Positions 17,231 through 26,633 are shown, numbered from the stretch's first letter. The stretch is 64,000 nt of DNA from JACPHD01 sp964431805 (GCA_964431805.1 CAYSKV010000001.1:1-64000); one strand, 5' to 3'. Notes: generated by a model not told the origin, from the sequence alone. Numbers and translations are program-made.

Positions 17231-19519
17231 TTATTTTATATTTACCATGTCAATTGAATAAATTGAAGCGCCGTTTAAGAAATATATTTTTTTATTAGTT
17301 TCGTCAACTTGAAAATCTTTTAAGTCATTAAATTTATCGCTGGTATATTGATTAATAAAGTCGCCAGCTTTATTAAATACAACTAATCTTTTTCCGGCCG
17401 GTTCAAAAACATAAAGGTAATCTTGCGCCTCGGAGACGGTTATTTTAGAAGCTTGGCTCAAGCTAGGTTCAACGGCAGAAATAGAAAATTCCTCTTTTTT
17501 GCCTTTAGTGTATTTAGAAACCTCGCCATTATTTTTTAAAAGATAAATACTACCGTCGATAGCCATACTAGTCGCGTTGGTTAAGTCTGTCTGAGCGTTT
17601 AGCCAGGCGGTCGCATTAGTTAATTTAGCGCCACTTTTTTCAAAGCGGTAAATTTGGCCGTTTAAAGAGTCGGTTAGATAATATCTATTATTGTATTGCT
17701 TTGAATCAATAATTTTTTGCGGTTTAACTGAGTAATTAATTTCTAGAACTGAAGTTTTTTCTGTTTTAGTATCAAAGACAATAACATTATTGCCATTAAA
17801 ATAAGAAATATTGTTATTTTTATCAATGTTAGGGAAATCAAGCTTACTTATATTTTGATCAGCTAAAGTTATGGCAGTAGCTAATTTACTTTTTAAATCA
17901 ACGCTATAAATAGTTTTTTGCGTAGCGTCAGCGGCGTATATTTTTTCTTGAGCCATGATTATGTCGGTTGGTTTAGCATTGGCGTTAAGGTTAACTAAAT
18001 TAGCTATTTCAACCGCATTAACTCTTACAACTCGGCTTATTTTTTCAATTTGTACTTGGTACTTAGCCATAATTATATTGTATTGATCTTTTTGCGACTG
18101 AGTTTTTTGCGGAAGTTGCGCTATTAGCCCCTTTACTTCTTCGAGCAATTTTTTAGCTCCTTCTTCATTGCTATATAAAAGGCTAGCATCAATTTGGTTT
18201 TGTTTTTGATCAATCGCCGCCATTAACTCGCTAACAGCGGTCTGGTTTTTTACTTCATTATTTTTTATATTTTGCCAGATTAAATTAGAGGAGAAAATTA
18301 TTAGGCACAACAGAAAAGCGGATAATAAAATTTTATTTATTTTATTAAGATTTTTATACCAAAAGAAAAACCTTAATAAATCAGATTTAATCTTTATATA
18401 TAAGTTTTTTGTGTTAGAGGCTAGTTGTTTTAAAAATTCGGCTAATTTTTCTCTATTAGATAATATTTTAAAAATATAGACTAATAAGCCGGCAAACCAG
18501 ACTAAATAGTTTTTTAAAGAATAAAATATTTTCTTTAAAGAAAATATACTAGATTTTCTGCCAGAGAAAATTTTATCTTTTAATAGGAATGTTTTTTCGC
18601 TTATTTTGTTGGTTTGCGCTTGGCCAAAACGTCCGGTTAAGCCGCTAAAGACAGACGACCATTTTTTAGCGTTAACTAGGCCCGAAGGGGTAAGTAATTT
18701 TTCGGTTTGTTCTTCGGTAGCGATTAAATTTTCAATTGAGGCTTTAGTCGAAGCAACCGGTTGTTTTATTTTTATTTCTTTTATTTTCAAGCCGGCGGTA
18801 TTTTTTATAATGATGCCTAAAAACGGGACATAAGCGTTAATTTTACTTAAAGTATTTTTGATTTGTTCGGCCGCGCTAGCTGGGGGCAGGGTAGTTATTA
18901 TATTTATAATTTGTTTGGCTGAAAGGTATTCAGAAAAGGTTTCATTAGTAAAAATAAAATAACCGCCGCGCGGTAAAGCGCCGCTTACTACATTAGAAAA
19001 TAGTTTAGCTAAGCTTAATGGTTTTTTTGCTTCATCTTTTTCGGTTTGCTCGCTAATATCGGCTAATTTATATTTAGCATTTTCTTCAACCTTGTTTTTA
19101 TATATAAGCAAGGCTTTATTTTTTCCTAAGTTTGAAAAATGCAAACTATCGTTATAAATGACGCCGATAGTGATATTAGCTGAATCAGGATTTAGTTTTA
19201 TTTTTTCGCTTTGTAAAAATTCGGCTAATTTTTTATTAGTTTTAGCCAGGGCTGATTCAAAAATATGTTCTATTTTTATACTGGAAACACGCTCACGCAA
19301 AATCATTTTTTCATTCTGGTAATAACTATGGCTAAGCGTGTTGATTAAAAAATTAATAATTTTTAAACTGTCGGATTTTTTTGATTCTATTTCAATCAAA
19401 GCGAAAAGTTTTCCGGCCAAAGCTTCTTTATTGGCATCCGGCTGAGCGACATAAATTTCGTGGACTAATTCATTGCGCTGGCTTGGCGTTAAGATAAATT
19501 GGGCTATTTTGTAATTCAT
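17231..19519 (-). CDS. large membrane protein: PPM-phosphatase-like domain, coiled coil, beta-propeller
   Basis: 762 aa. Residues about 1-240 look like a degenerate PP2C/PPM fold: ALAKTNKKLAEFL, then ITIGVIYNDSLHFSNLGKNK in the place of the usual 'GD-S-R' strand, and GGYFIFTNETFSEYLS, but the metal-binding Asp pairs are missing. Hydrophobic stretches lie at about 336-352 and 396-414, then a coiled coil (about 425-500). A C-terminal repeat domain (about 500-762; IYRFEKSGAKL, LYVFEPAGKRLVVF, IYFLNGASIYSID) resembles an NHL/YWTD-type propeller facing outside. Probably an envelope sensor or scaffold; function unknown. It stands alone on the minus strand. Confidence 0.6.
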   Translation of the reverse strand: MNYKIAQFILTPSQRNELVHEIYVAQPDANKEALAGKLFALIEIESKKSDSLKIINFLINTLSHSYYQNEKMILRERVSSIKIEHIFESALAKTNKKLAEFLQSEKIKLNPDSANITIGVIYNDSLHFSNLGKNKALLIYKNKVEENAKYKLADISEQTEKDEAKKPLSLAKLFSNVVSGALPRGGYFIFTNETFSEYLSAKQIINIITTLPPASAAEQIKNTLSKINAYVPFLGIIIKNTAGLKIKEIKIKQPVASTKASIENLIATEEQTEKLLTPSGLVNAKKWSSVFSGLTGRFGQAQTNKISEKTFLLKDKIFSGRKSSIFSLKKIFYSLKNYLVWFAGLLVYIFKILSNREKLAEFLKQLASNTKNLYIKIKSDLLRFFFWYKNLNKINKILLSAFLLCLIIFSSNLIWQNIKNNEVKNQTAVSELMAAIDQKQNQIDASLLYSNEEGAKKLLEEVKGLIAQLPQKTQSQKDQYNIIMAKYQVQIEKISRVVRVNAVEIANLVNLNANAKPTDIIMAQEKIYAADATQKTIYSVDLKSKLATAITLADQNISKLDFPNIDKNNNISYFNGNNVIVFDTKTEKTSVLEINYSVKPQKIIDSKQYNNRYYLTDSLNGQIYRFEKSGAKLTNATAWLNAQTDLTNATSMAIDGSIYLLKNNGEVSKYTKGKKEEFSISAVEPSLSQASKITVSEAQDYLYVFEPAGKRLVVFNKAGDFINQYTSDKFNDLKDFQVDETNKKIYFLNGASIYSIDMVNIK

Positions 19520-19651
19520 ATTATATAAACAAAACTATAATAAAAAACTGACCAATATAATTATTAGGCTTGATTAAACGATAAGTTTATTATACAATAA
19601 ATTTAGAGAAAAGGGAATTTTTTAAATTAGGCTAATTTGGGATTTAAGTAT

Positions 19652-20263
19652 ATGCTCGAAAAATTATTCGGTTCAAACGCTAGAGTGAAAATATTGAAGT
19701 TATTTCTGCTTAATCCGGCGGAAAAGTTTTATATTAGGCAATTATCCCGTGATTTAAAATTACAGCTTAATTCGGTTAGCAGGGAATTAGATAATTTGGA
19801 AAAATTTGGCATTTTAACGTCTAATATAAAAATTGAAGGAGAAGATGAGATAAGAGACAAAAAAGGTAATACGGGCGGGCAAGAAAAAAAATATTTTCGC
19901 GCCAATCCTAATTTTGTTTTATTTGACGAAATTAAAGCCTTGATTGTAAAAGCGCAAATTTTATATGAAAAAGACTTTGTAAAAAAACTTAAATCTATTG
20001 GTAAAATAAGATTATTAGTTTTAACCGGTATTTTTGTTAATAATCCTAGCTCATTAATTGATATATTAATTGTGGGGAAAGTTAATAAAGTCAAATTAGC
20101 TAAATTAATTAGAGAATTAGAAATTGAATTAGGCAAAGAAATTAATTTTACGGTTTTTGATAACCATGAATTTAAATATCGCCGCGATATAACTGATATA
20201 TTTTTGTATGGCATTTTAGATAGTAAAAAGATGATAGTGATTGATGAAGTTGGTTTAAGTTAA
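19652..20263 (+). CDS. winged-helix transcriptional regulator
   Basis: 203-aa protein with an N-terminal winged helix: MLEKLFGSNARVKILKLF, then FYIRQLSRDLKLQLNSVSRELDNLEKFGIL (helix-turn-helix about residues 28-52). The rest resembles the nucleotidyltransferase-like tail found in CPR ArsR/MarR-type regulators (VLTGIFVNNPSSLIDILIVG; ELEIELGKEINFTVFD). I start at ATG 19652 rather than the TTG at 19637, because MLEKLFGS is the conserved beginning. Single gene between its own terminator (20300-20322) and the divergent 17231-19519 gene. Target unknown. Confidence 0.8.
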   Translation: MLEKLFGSNARVKILKLFLLNPAEKFYIRQLSRDLKLQLNSVSRELDNLEKFGILTSNIKIEGEDEIRDKKGNTGGQEKKYFRANPNFVLFDEIKALIVKAQILYEKDFVKKLKSIGKIRLLVLTGIFVNNPSSLIDILIVGKVNKVKLAKLIRELEIELGKEINFTVFDNHEFKYRRDITDIFLYGILDSKKMIVIDEVGLS

Positions 20264-20299
20264 ATATATTTTAAAATTTAATAATACAACATAATAACT

Positions 20300-20322
20300 A
20301 ACCCTTAGTCAAGGGTTTTTTT
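20300..20322 (+). terminator. rho-independent terminator
   Basis: AACCCTT-AGTC-AAGGGTT followed by a T-tract, just after the regulator gene. Confidence 0.88.
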
Positions 20323-20330
20323 GTTGTTTA

Positions 20331-20359
20331 TTGACATAATATTGAATATATGATATAGT
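20331..20359 (+). promoter_or_regulatory. consensus promoter of the M23 surface protein
   Basis: TTGACA (20331-20336), 17-bp spacer, TATAGT (20354-20359). Predicted start near 20366, 25 nt before ATG 20391. Confidence 0.85.
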
Positions 20360-20390
20360 ATTAAGTTATGTAAAAAATTAATTATATCAT

Positions 20391-23300
20391 ATGTTTAATA
20401 CTCTAAAATTAGCGAAAAATTCAATTAGACAAATTAATAAATCCAAAAAATATAAAATATTAGCCTTTGCTTTTGCATTGAAACTTTTGTTATCTGCTAT
20501 AGGTATAATTTTTATAAGCTATTTATCCATAAATGCCAGTGAAGCTAGCGCAGCTTATGGTGTTGATACTTCAATAAAGCAGGTCAAAACCTCTAATAGC
20601 TCAGCAATATATTATTTAGACCATGCGCGCGGTTTAAAGAAAACTTATGTAAGTGCTAAGGCTTTTTTGTCTTACGGCAATCAATGGACTGATATAAAAG
20701 TTATTAGCGAAGCGGAATTAAATAAATGGCCGGAAGTCAGATTAGTTAAATCTAATAATAACTCTTCGGTTTATTATATTTCAAATGGCCAGAAAGCTTT
20801 AATTACATCTGAAAAACAATTTAATGATTCAGATTTTAAATGGTCTGATGTCATAACAATTTCTCAGACTGATTTAGACGAATATGAAACTATTGATTTT
20901 AAAGCTGCTGGCGCGCTTGATTATAGTAATAGCCAATTATCAATTTCTCTAGATTCTTTAAATCCTAAATCTGGATATTTAGTTACTAATACTCAAGATA
21001 ATTTAGTGGCTGTTTTTAATTTAAAAGCTATCAGCCAACCAATTGAAATTAAAACATTAGTTTTAGATTTAAAGGGCGTTTTAAATACTGACGTTATTAA
21101 AGAAATTTATTTAACCGACGAAAGCGATATACAATATTCAACGTTCGCTTATCCTAATAATCGACAAGCTGTTTTTAATTTTAATAATCAGCCGATTATT
21201 ATTAGCGCCGGTGGAGCTAAAAAAATTAAAGTTTATGTAAATTTAAATGATACTTCAATTAATGTCACTAACCATACTTTGCAAATTTCTATTGATCAGG
21301 TGTCTAATATAACCGGCGCTAAAGCCGTAGGCGTTTTTCCTTTGACCGGAGAAATTTTTAAATTTGTTTCCGGAAATAATAATTTAGAAAAAGTCGTGGC
21401 TAGCGAGCAAACTTTAAATATTAAAGATAATAAAGCTGTTATCGGCGCCACGGAAAAAAATATCGGCAGATTTAATTTTTTAGAAACTTCTGGTAAGGCC
21501 AATGTTTTTGTAAAAGAGTTAAAATTCGCCAATATGGGAACGGTTGGCGCGTCAAGCATAAATAACTTTAAACTAAAAAATAGATCTGGAGAAATTATTT
21601 CTACAAACGCGGTAATGAACTCTGATAGAGAATTAATTTTCAAACTAAATAATTACAAAATTAAAAAAGGCGATGGCGAAACTTTTTCGGTTATAGCTGA
21701 TATTCTAGATGGCGATAATAGCACAATTAATCTTGATCTTGCCGCTGCTAAAGTCGGTAGCTCGCAGGGAGATTTTAATTTATCGGTTAATATAACCAAT
21801 CTTAATGAAATTATTACGATTAAAAGAGAAGCGGCAAGCGTTGTTAGTAAAGATTTAAAAGCTAATAACAAGGTTTTTTCAGAGCAAACCGGCGCGATTA
21901 TTGGTAATTTTGAAATAAGAAATAATAATCAAAAAATAACTTTAAGCCGTTTAACTTTCAGTTTAGAAAAAAATAGCTCAATGCCAAGCTTAACTGAAAC
22001 CGTTTATTTAGTTAATTATAATACCGGAGAAGTGCTTGGTTATTTCGATGGTGAAAGATTTGATAGCGGTTCAGTTTACGTAGATTTAAGCGGGCTTGAA
22101 TTAAAAGCCAAACAGAATATAACCATAGCTTTAGTTACCGAAATACCTGATAAAGCGCCAAACGGCGGTTATTATAAAGTGGTTTTAAAAGAATTGGTTT
22201 ATAGATCAGGATTAAGTCCTTTTTACTCAAATCAAGTTAATGTTTCCGGCGCTAAATTAACCGTTAGCCAATCTAATGTCTATCTTTATCCTAATAATGA
22301 TTTAGGCGATCAGGCTTTTACTAAGGGCCAAAAAAATATTAAAATCGCCAGCTTTATTATAGAAGGCGCGGCCGGAGGCAACACTAAAATAACCGGTATT
22401 AATTTTACTACCGGTAGCGATAGTTCAGGCGTCATTTCTTATGATAATGGTTTTAGCAATTTAAAATTCTATATCGGTTCAACTAAGATAAAAACAATTA
22501 AAACTCCTTATGGCAATGATTTAGAGATTGTCGGTTTTAACTATACTTTAAAATCAGGTGCAAGAAGCGAAATAAAAGTTTATGCTGATACAGAAACCGA
22601 TGTTAAAGCTTCGGAAGTTCAATTAGCTATTAGCGATATTAAAGCAGTCAACAGCGCTTTTTTAATACCAGCCGCGGTTAAGAATTTAAATGTTAATAGC
22701 CGTAAAACCACTTTTGGTTTGGTCGGCGCAGAAATTACTAAAATCACTGACGGTTTTGTAGTTAAAGGCGAAGATGATAATGTTATTGCTGCTTTTAAAG
22801 TTAAAAATTCAGGTTCTGAAGATTTAAAATTGCAATCAATTACTATAAACGCGGTTGACCAGGAATTAACATATAGTTTAGGTTACAGCAATTTAAAAGT
22901 TGTTAATCGCGATACGCAAAAAAAAGTTGGCAGTATGCTTAGTAAGCCAGTGGCCGGCGCTAATAAATTAAGTTTAGGCAACTATACCTTAAAAGTTGGC
23001 GAAGAGGCTATCTTTGATATTCATGTTAAAACTAGTGATGATGTAACAGATAAAAATGTTAGTATTTATTTTAGCGATTTTACGGCTCAAGGTAAAAAAT
23101 CTAAAGTAAGCGCTCTAATTAGTGGCGATCCGACTGATAGTTATACTTTTACAATAGCAACCGGCACTTCTAGCGATAAAGATGAAAATGATAAATCAGC
23201 TAGTAGCACCGTAAAATTAATTAAACCAGTTAGCGGTAAAATAACTTATGATTTTAATGATTCAAGTTATCCTTACAAAGATACTTTAGGCCAGCATACC

Positions 23301-23618
23301 GGCATAGATATAGCCGTTGATCAGGGCACCAAAGTTAAAGTCGCGGCCGCTGGCACGGTTATTGAAGTGGTTTACGGCGGTTTAACCAGCCAGGCTAGTT
23401 ATGTCGCAATTATGCATTTAAACGGCCTAATAACAAAATACGCGCATTTATCTCGTATTGATGTTAAAGTCGGCGACGCGGTTAAACAAGGCGATATTAT
23501 CGGTTTATCAGGCGGTACGCCTGGCACAAACGGCGCTGGTTCGTATTCAAACGGAGCGCATTTACATTTTGAAGTTTTATCAAATGGATCATACGTTGAT
23601 CCGGAGAAATATTTATAA
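20391..23618 (+). CDS. surface protein with N-terminal surface repeats and C-terminal M23 peptidase domain
   Basis: 1075 aa. A hydrophobic segment (about 22-46) ends in a signal-like NASEASAAYG. Two repeats of about 55 aa (residues about 55-165; VYYISNGQKALITSEKQF and related) are the same family as the C-terminal pair of the 38260-41163 protein. A long Ser/Asn-rich beta region with Ig-like units (about 185-930) follows. The last 110 residues are an M23/LytM metallopeptidase: HTGIDIAVDQGT and GAHLHFEV supply the zinc His/Asp set (HxxxD and HxH). It likely cleaves peptidoglycan cross-links or peptides outside the cell. Strong own promoter and terminator: single-gene unit. Confidence 0.88.
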   Translation: MFNTLKLAKNSIRQINKSKKYKILAFAFALKLLLSAIGIIFISYLSINASEASAAYGVDTSIKQVKTSNSSAIYYLDHARGLKKTYVSAKAFLSYGNQWTDIKVISEAELNKWPEVRLVKSNNNSSVYYISNGQKALITSEKQFNDSDFKWSDVITISQTDLDEYETIDFKAAGALDYSNSQLSISLDSLNPKSGYLVTNTQDNLVAVFNLKAISQPIEIKTLVLDLKGVLNTDVIKEIYLTDESDIQYSTFAYPNNRQAVFNFNNQPIIISAGGAKKIKVYVNLNDTSINVTNHTLQISIDQVSNITGAKAVGVFPLTGEIFKFVSGNNNLEKVVASEQTLNIKDNKAVIGATEKNIGRFNFLETSGKANVFVKELKFANMGTVGASSINNFKLKNRSGEIISTNAVMNSDRELIFKLNNYKIKKGDGETFSVIADILDGDNSTINLDLAAAKVGSSQGDFNLSVNITNLNEIITIKREAASVVSKDLKANNKVFSEQTGAIIGNFEIRNNNQKITLSRLTFSLEKNSSMPSLTETVYLVNYNTGEVLGYFDGERFDSGSVYVDLSGLELKAKQNITIALVTEIPDKAPNGGYYKVVLKELVYRSGLSPFYSNQVNVSGAKLTVSQSNVYLYPNNDLGDQAFTKGQKNIKIASFIIEGAAGGNTKITGINFTTGSDSSGVISYDNGFSNLKFYIGSTKIKTIKTPYGNDLEIVGFNYTLKSGARSEIKVYADTETDVKASEVQLAISDIKAVNSAFLIPAAVKNLNVNSRKTTFGLVGAEITKITDGFVVKGEDDNVIAAFKVKNSGSEDLKLQSITINAVDQELTYSLGYSNLKVVNRDTQKKVGSMLSKPVAGANKLSLGNYTLKVGEEAIFDIHVKTSDDVTDKNVSIYFSDFTAQGKKSKVSALISGDPTDSYTFTIATGTSSDKDENDKSASSTVKLIKPVSGKITYDFNDSSYPYKDTLGQHTGIDIAVDQGTKVKVAAAGTVIEVVYGGLTSQASYVAIMHLNGLITKYAHLSRIDVKVGDAVKQGDIIGLSGGTPGTNGAGSYSNGAHLHFEVLSNGSYVDPEKYL

Positions 23619-23634
23619 TACAAGATTAATATAT

Positions 23635-23670
23635 AAAAACAGACAGGCCAAAAAGGTTTGTCTGTTTTTT
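23635..23670 (+). terminator. rho-independent terminator
   Basis: AAAAACAGACA / TGTCTGTTTTT stem with T-tract, 16 bp after the M23 gene. Confidence 0.9.
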
Positions 23671-23672
23671 AT

Positions 23673-23701
23673 TTGATTTAAGTTATTTTTTTAGCTATTA
23701 T
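23673..23701 (+). promoter_or_regulatory. promoter of cysS, predicted leaderless
   Basis: TTGATT (23673-23678), 17-bp spacer, TATTAT (23696-23701). The expected +1 is 7 bp downstream, at 23708, which is the A of the cysS ATG. Confidence 0.7.
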
Positions 23702-23707
23702 TAAGTT

Positions 23708-25198
23708 ATGAATAAACTATTTTTCTACAACTCTTTAACCCGTAAAAAAGAGGAATTTAACCCGATCAAAAAAGATGGGGTTGGTTTATATACTTGTGGG
23801 CCGACTGTTTATAATTACGCGCATATTGGCAATTTGCGTTCTTATGTTTTTGCTGATTTATTAGTTCGCACTTTAAGGTATAATTATGGCGAAAAAAATG
23901 TAAATTGGGTAATTAATATTACGGACGTTGATGATAAAACGATTAGAGATTCAAAAATTAAATATCCGGATTTAGCGCCGGCGGAAGCTTTAAAAAAGTT
24001 TACTTCTGAATTTGAAAAATATTTTTGGCAGGATTTAGAAAAATTAAATATAGCTAAGCCCGATTTTATCACTCATGCCGCGGATAAAAAATATATTGAT
24101 AAAATGCAGGATTTAGTAAAAAATATTTTTACTGCCGAGTATGCTTACATAAAAGACGGATCAGTTTATTTTGATGTAGTAAAATATAATAAAAAATATA
24201 AATATGGCTTACTAGTTGATATTGATGTTTCAAAATTAAAATCGGATGAAAGAATTGATAACGACGAATATGAAAAAGATAATGTGCAGGATTTTGTTTT
24301 ATGGAAAGGAGAAAAAGAGGGCGAGCCGTTTTGGGAATTTGAACTTGATGGTAAAAAATTACCAGGCCGGCCAGGTTGGCATATAGAATGTTCAGCCATG
24401 GGCGAAGCCGAACTTAAAATGCCTTTTGATATTCATACCGGCGGTATAGATTTAAAATTTCCTCATCATGAAAACGAAATACATCAAAGCGTAATCGGTT
24501 ATCAATGTGCTAAACCCGTAAATTATTGGTTACATAATGAGCATCTTTTAGTTGATGGCCAGAGAATGGGAAAGAGATTTAATAATTTTTATACTGTAAA
24601 AGATTTAGAAGTTAAAGGCATTAATCCATTGGCTTATAGATTTTTATGTCTGCAAACCGGTTATGGTAAGGTAATGAATTTTACTTGGGAGGCATTAGAG
24701 GCGGCGGATAATGGGTTGAACAATTTATATAAAGAAATTGGGAAGCTAGAGAAAATTGAAGGTAATATTATAGAGGAAGTTAAAGCGCAATTTATTGAAG
24801 CTATTAATGATGATTTAAATACGACAAAAGCTTTATCCGTTATTCAAGAAATGTTAAAATCAAAGGTTTTCATTAATAAAGATAAGTTATCAACGATAAG
24901 GGATTTTGAGAAAGTTTTAGGTTTGAATTTAGATAAAAATCATTACGTTTTAGAAGTTGCGCCTGCTAAGTATATTTTTACTGGTGGTAAAGCAGATTTA
25001 AAAATTTCTAGATTTAATTCAAATGAAGTTTTGAGCGCCGATGAATTATCAGTAGAAGTTAAAAATATAGCTAAAGCGCGTCAAATAGCAAGAGAAGAAA
25101 AAAATTTTGATGAATCAGATAAATTACGCGGTGAAATAGAAAAATTAGGATACATCGTAGAAGATACTAAAGACGGGCAGAGAATAAGCAAAAAATAA
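23708..25198 (+). CDS. cysS: cysteinyl-tRNA synthetase
   Basis: Charges tRNA-Cys. 496 aa. Class I features: zinc Cys in YTCGPTVYN (about 26-34), HIGH variant HIGN, zinc ligands in HIECSAMGEAEL and FPHHENEIHQS, and a divergent KMSKS loop reading RMGKRFNNF (about 279-287). The C-terminal anticodon-binding helices run from about 335, with IAREEKNFDESDKLRGEIEKLGYIVED at the end. It has its own terminator-isolated promoter, whose -10 lies exactly 7 bp before the ATG, so the mRNA is probably leaderless. A repeat element follows 2 bp after the stop. Confidence 0.96.
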   Translation: MNKLFFYNSLTRKKEEFNPIKKDGVGLYTCGPTVYNYAHIGNLRSYVFADLLVRTLRYNYGEKNVNWVINITDVDDKTIRDSKIKYPDLAPAEALKKFTSEFEKYFWQDLEKLNIAKPDFITHAADKKYIDKMQDLVKNIFTAEYAYIKDGSVYFDVVKYNKKYKYGLLVDIDVSKLKSDERIDNDEYEKDNVQDFVLWKGEKEGEPFWEFELDGKKLPGRPGWHIECSAMGEAELKMPFDIHTGGIDLKFPHHENEIHQSVIGYQCAKPVNYWLHNEHLLVDGQRMGKRFNNFYTVKDLEVKGINPLAYRFLCLQTGYGKVMNFTWEALEAADNGLNNLYKEIGKLEKIEGNIIEEVKAQFIEAINDDLNTTKALSVIQEMLKSKVFINKDKLSTIRDFEKVLGLNLDKNHYVLEVAPAKYIFTGGKADLKISRFNSNEVLSADELSVEVKNIAKARQIAREEKNFDESDKLRGEIEKLGYIVEDTKDGQRISKK

Positions 25199-25200
25199 TT

Positions 25201-25290
25201 GTCATTTCGAATGGAGCGAAGCGGAATGAGAAATCGCTTAAAGGTTAAAGGCAGAAAGTACAAGGGATTTCTCCCTGCGGTCGAAATGAC
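25201..25290. repeat. palindromic repeat element upstream of GIY-YIG gene
   Basis: Ends GTCATTTCGA (25201-25210) and TCGAAATGAC (25281-25290) are a perfect 10-bp inverted repeat. Its right end (AAGGGATTTCTCC...) recurs downstream of the next gene at 25604. Confidence 0.8.
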
Positions 25291-25302
25291 AGAAATAATA
25301 CT

Positions 25303-25596
25303 ATGAGGAGGGAATATAATTTTTATGTATATATTATAACTAGCATAAGTGGAACGTTATATATCGGAGTTACTAATAATTTATTAAGAAGAATCACCGA
25401 GCATAAGGATGGTAAAATTAAAGGTTTTACTAAAAAATATTCTTGCAATAAGTTAATTTATTATGAGTATTTTGAAAATATATTAGATGCTATAAATCGT
25501 GAAAAAGAAATTAAGAAATGGAGAAGAGATAAAAAAGAAAATTTAATTAAATCTTTAAATCCCCGTTGGAATGATTTATATAGTGAATTGTTATAG
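25303..25596 (+). CDS. GIY-YIG nuclease family protein (UPF0213-like)
   Basis: 97-aa single-domain GIY-YIG protein: FYVYIITS and TLYIGVTNNLLRRITEHK hold the GIY/YIG strands and the catalytic Arg. KYSCNKLIYYEYF and the Glu in INREKEIKKWRR complete the fold. Small stand-alone members are of unknown role, possibly nicking structured DNA. Repeats with shared right ends flank it on both sides (25201-25290, 25604-25640), so it may have moved as a unit. Start ATG 25303 sits 12 bp after the repeat. Confidence 0.87.
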   Translation: MRREYNFYVYIITSISGTLYIGVTNNLLRRITEHKDGKIKGFTKKYSCNKLIYYEYFENILDAINREKEIKKWRRDKKENLIKSLNPRWNDLYSELL

Positions 25597-25603
25597 AATA
25601 TTT

Positions 25604-25640
25604 AAGGGATTCCTCCTTGCATTCGCTCGTCGGAATGACA
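25604..25640. repeat. partial palindromic repeat downstream of GIY-YIG gene
   Basis: AAGGGATTCCTCCTTGC...TCGGAATGACA matches the right end of the element at 25201-25290 (AAGGGATTTCTCCCTGC...TCGAAATGACA), in the same orientation. Confidence 0.7.
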
Positions 25641-25661
25641 GATAGGGAATCCTTTTGAATT

Positions 25662-26621
25662 ATGAGCAAAAATTTTTATAAAAAATTAAATAAACCAATT
25701 TACGCTTTAGCGCCTATGGCCGGCGTGGCAGATTCGGCGTTTCGGCAAATATGCAAAAAATTCGGAGCGGATATAGTTTATAGCGAAATGATTAGCGCGA
25801 CGGCGATTGTTTATAATTCTAAAAAAACTTTAGAATTAATGGAATTTGGGAAAATTGAACGCCCTTATGTAATTCAACTTTTCGGCAGTAAACCAGAACA
25901 TTTTGCTATCGCGGCTAAATTTATAACTAAAAAAATAAAACCCGATGGCATTGATATAAATTTTGGTTGTGCAGTAAAAAAAGTAACGAAGCAAGGAGCC
26001 GGCGTCGCGCTTATGGCTAATTTTAAATTAGCGCGTAAGGTTATTGAAGCCACTATAAATAATACTAATTTGCCAGTGTCTATAAAAATTAGATCGCAAG
26101 TCGGTAAAATAACAGCCTTAGATTTTTTAAAAAATTTAAAAGATTTAGATATTAAGGCTGTTATGATACATGGTCGAACATCAGCGCAGGGAAATAGCGG
26201 ACTGGTCAATTATAAAATAATTAAACAAGCTAGAAAATATTTTAAAGGAATTATTTTAGCTAACGGGGGAGTTAAAGATAAAAAAAGCGCCGATGAATTA
26301 TTAAAATTAACCGGCGCTGACGGAATCGGTATCGGCCAGGGCGCGTTAGGTAAACCATGGATATTAAAGGAAGCCAAAAGCCACCCGTCTCGCCTACGGC
26401 AAGCCGAGGCGGGAAAGTCAAAAGTTAAAAGCAAAGAAGAAATATTTAAAATAATGTTAAAGCATGCTAAATTGGCGGAAAAATTGAAAGGAAAAACGGG
26501 CATAATTGAAATGCGTAAACATTTATGTTGGTATGTTAATGGGATGGAAAATGCGAGTGAACTAAGAAAAGAATTAATTAGAGTTGAAAGTTTAAATGAT
26601 ATTAAAAAGATTTTAAAATAA
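25662..26621 (+). CDS. dus: tRNA-dihydrouridine synthase
   Basis: Flavoenzyme reducing uridines in the D-loop of tRNA. 319 aa TIM barrel: ALAPMAGVADSAFR (about 11-24), IQLFGSKPEHF, the catalytic Cys in INFGCAVKKVTKQGAGVALM (Cys about 104; Ala replaces the usual Pro after it), the FMN-binding IHGRT and ANGGVKDKKSADEL, and GIGIGQGALGKPW. An in-frame palindrome at 26384-26414 inserts about ten residues (H-P-S-R-L-R-Q-A-E-A-G-K) in the linker before the C-terminal helical domain. A terminator follows. Confidence 0.94.
   Translation: MSKNFYKKLNKPIYALAPMAGVADSAFRQICKKFGADIVYSEMISATAIVYNSKKTLELMEFGKIERPYVIQLFGSKPEHFAIAAKFITKKIKPDGIDINFGCAVKKVTKQGAGVALMANFKLARKVIEATINNTNLPVSIKIRSQVGKITALDFLKNLKDLDIKAVMIHGRTSAQGNSGLVNYKIIKQARKYFKGIILANGGVKDKKSADELLKLTGADGIGIGQGALGKPWILKEAKSHPSRLRQAEAGKSKVKSKEEIFKIMLKHAKLAEKLKGKTGIIEMRKHLCWYVNGMENASELRKELIRVESLNDIKKILK
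26384..26414. repeat. palindromic repeat inside the dus coding sequence
   Basis: TCTCGCCTACGGCAAGCCGAGGCGGGA is an imperfect palindrome, GC-rich against the AT-rich gene. It resembles the nested palindrome at about 3650-3670. Its length keeps the frame. Confidence 0.75.
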
Positions 26622-26633
26622 ATTAAACAATAT

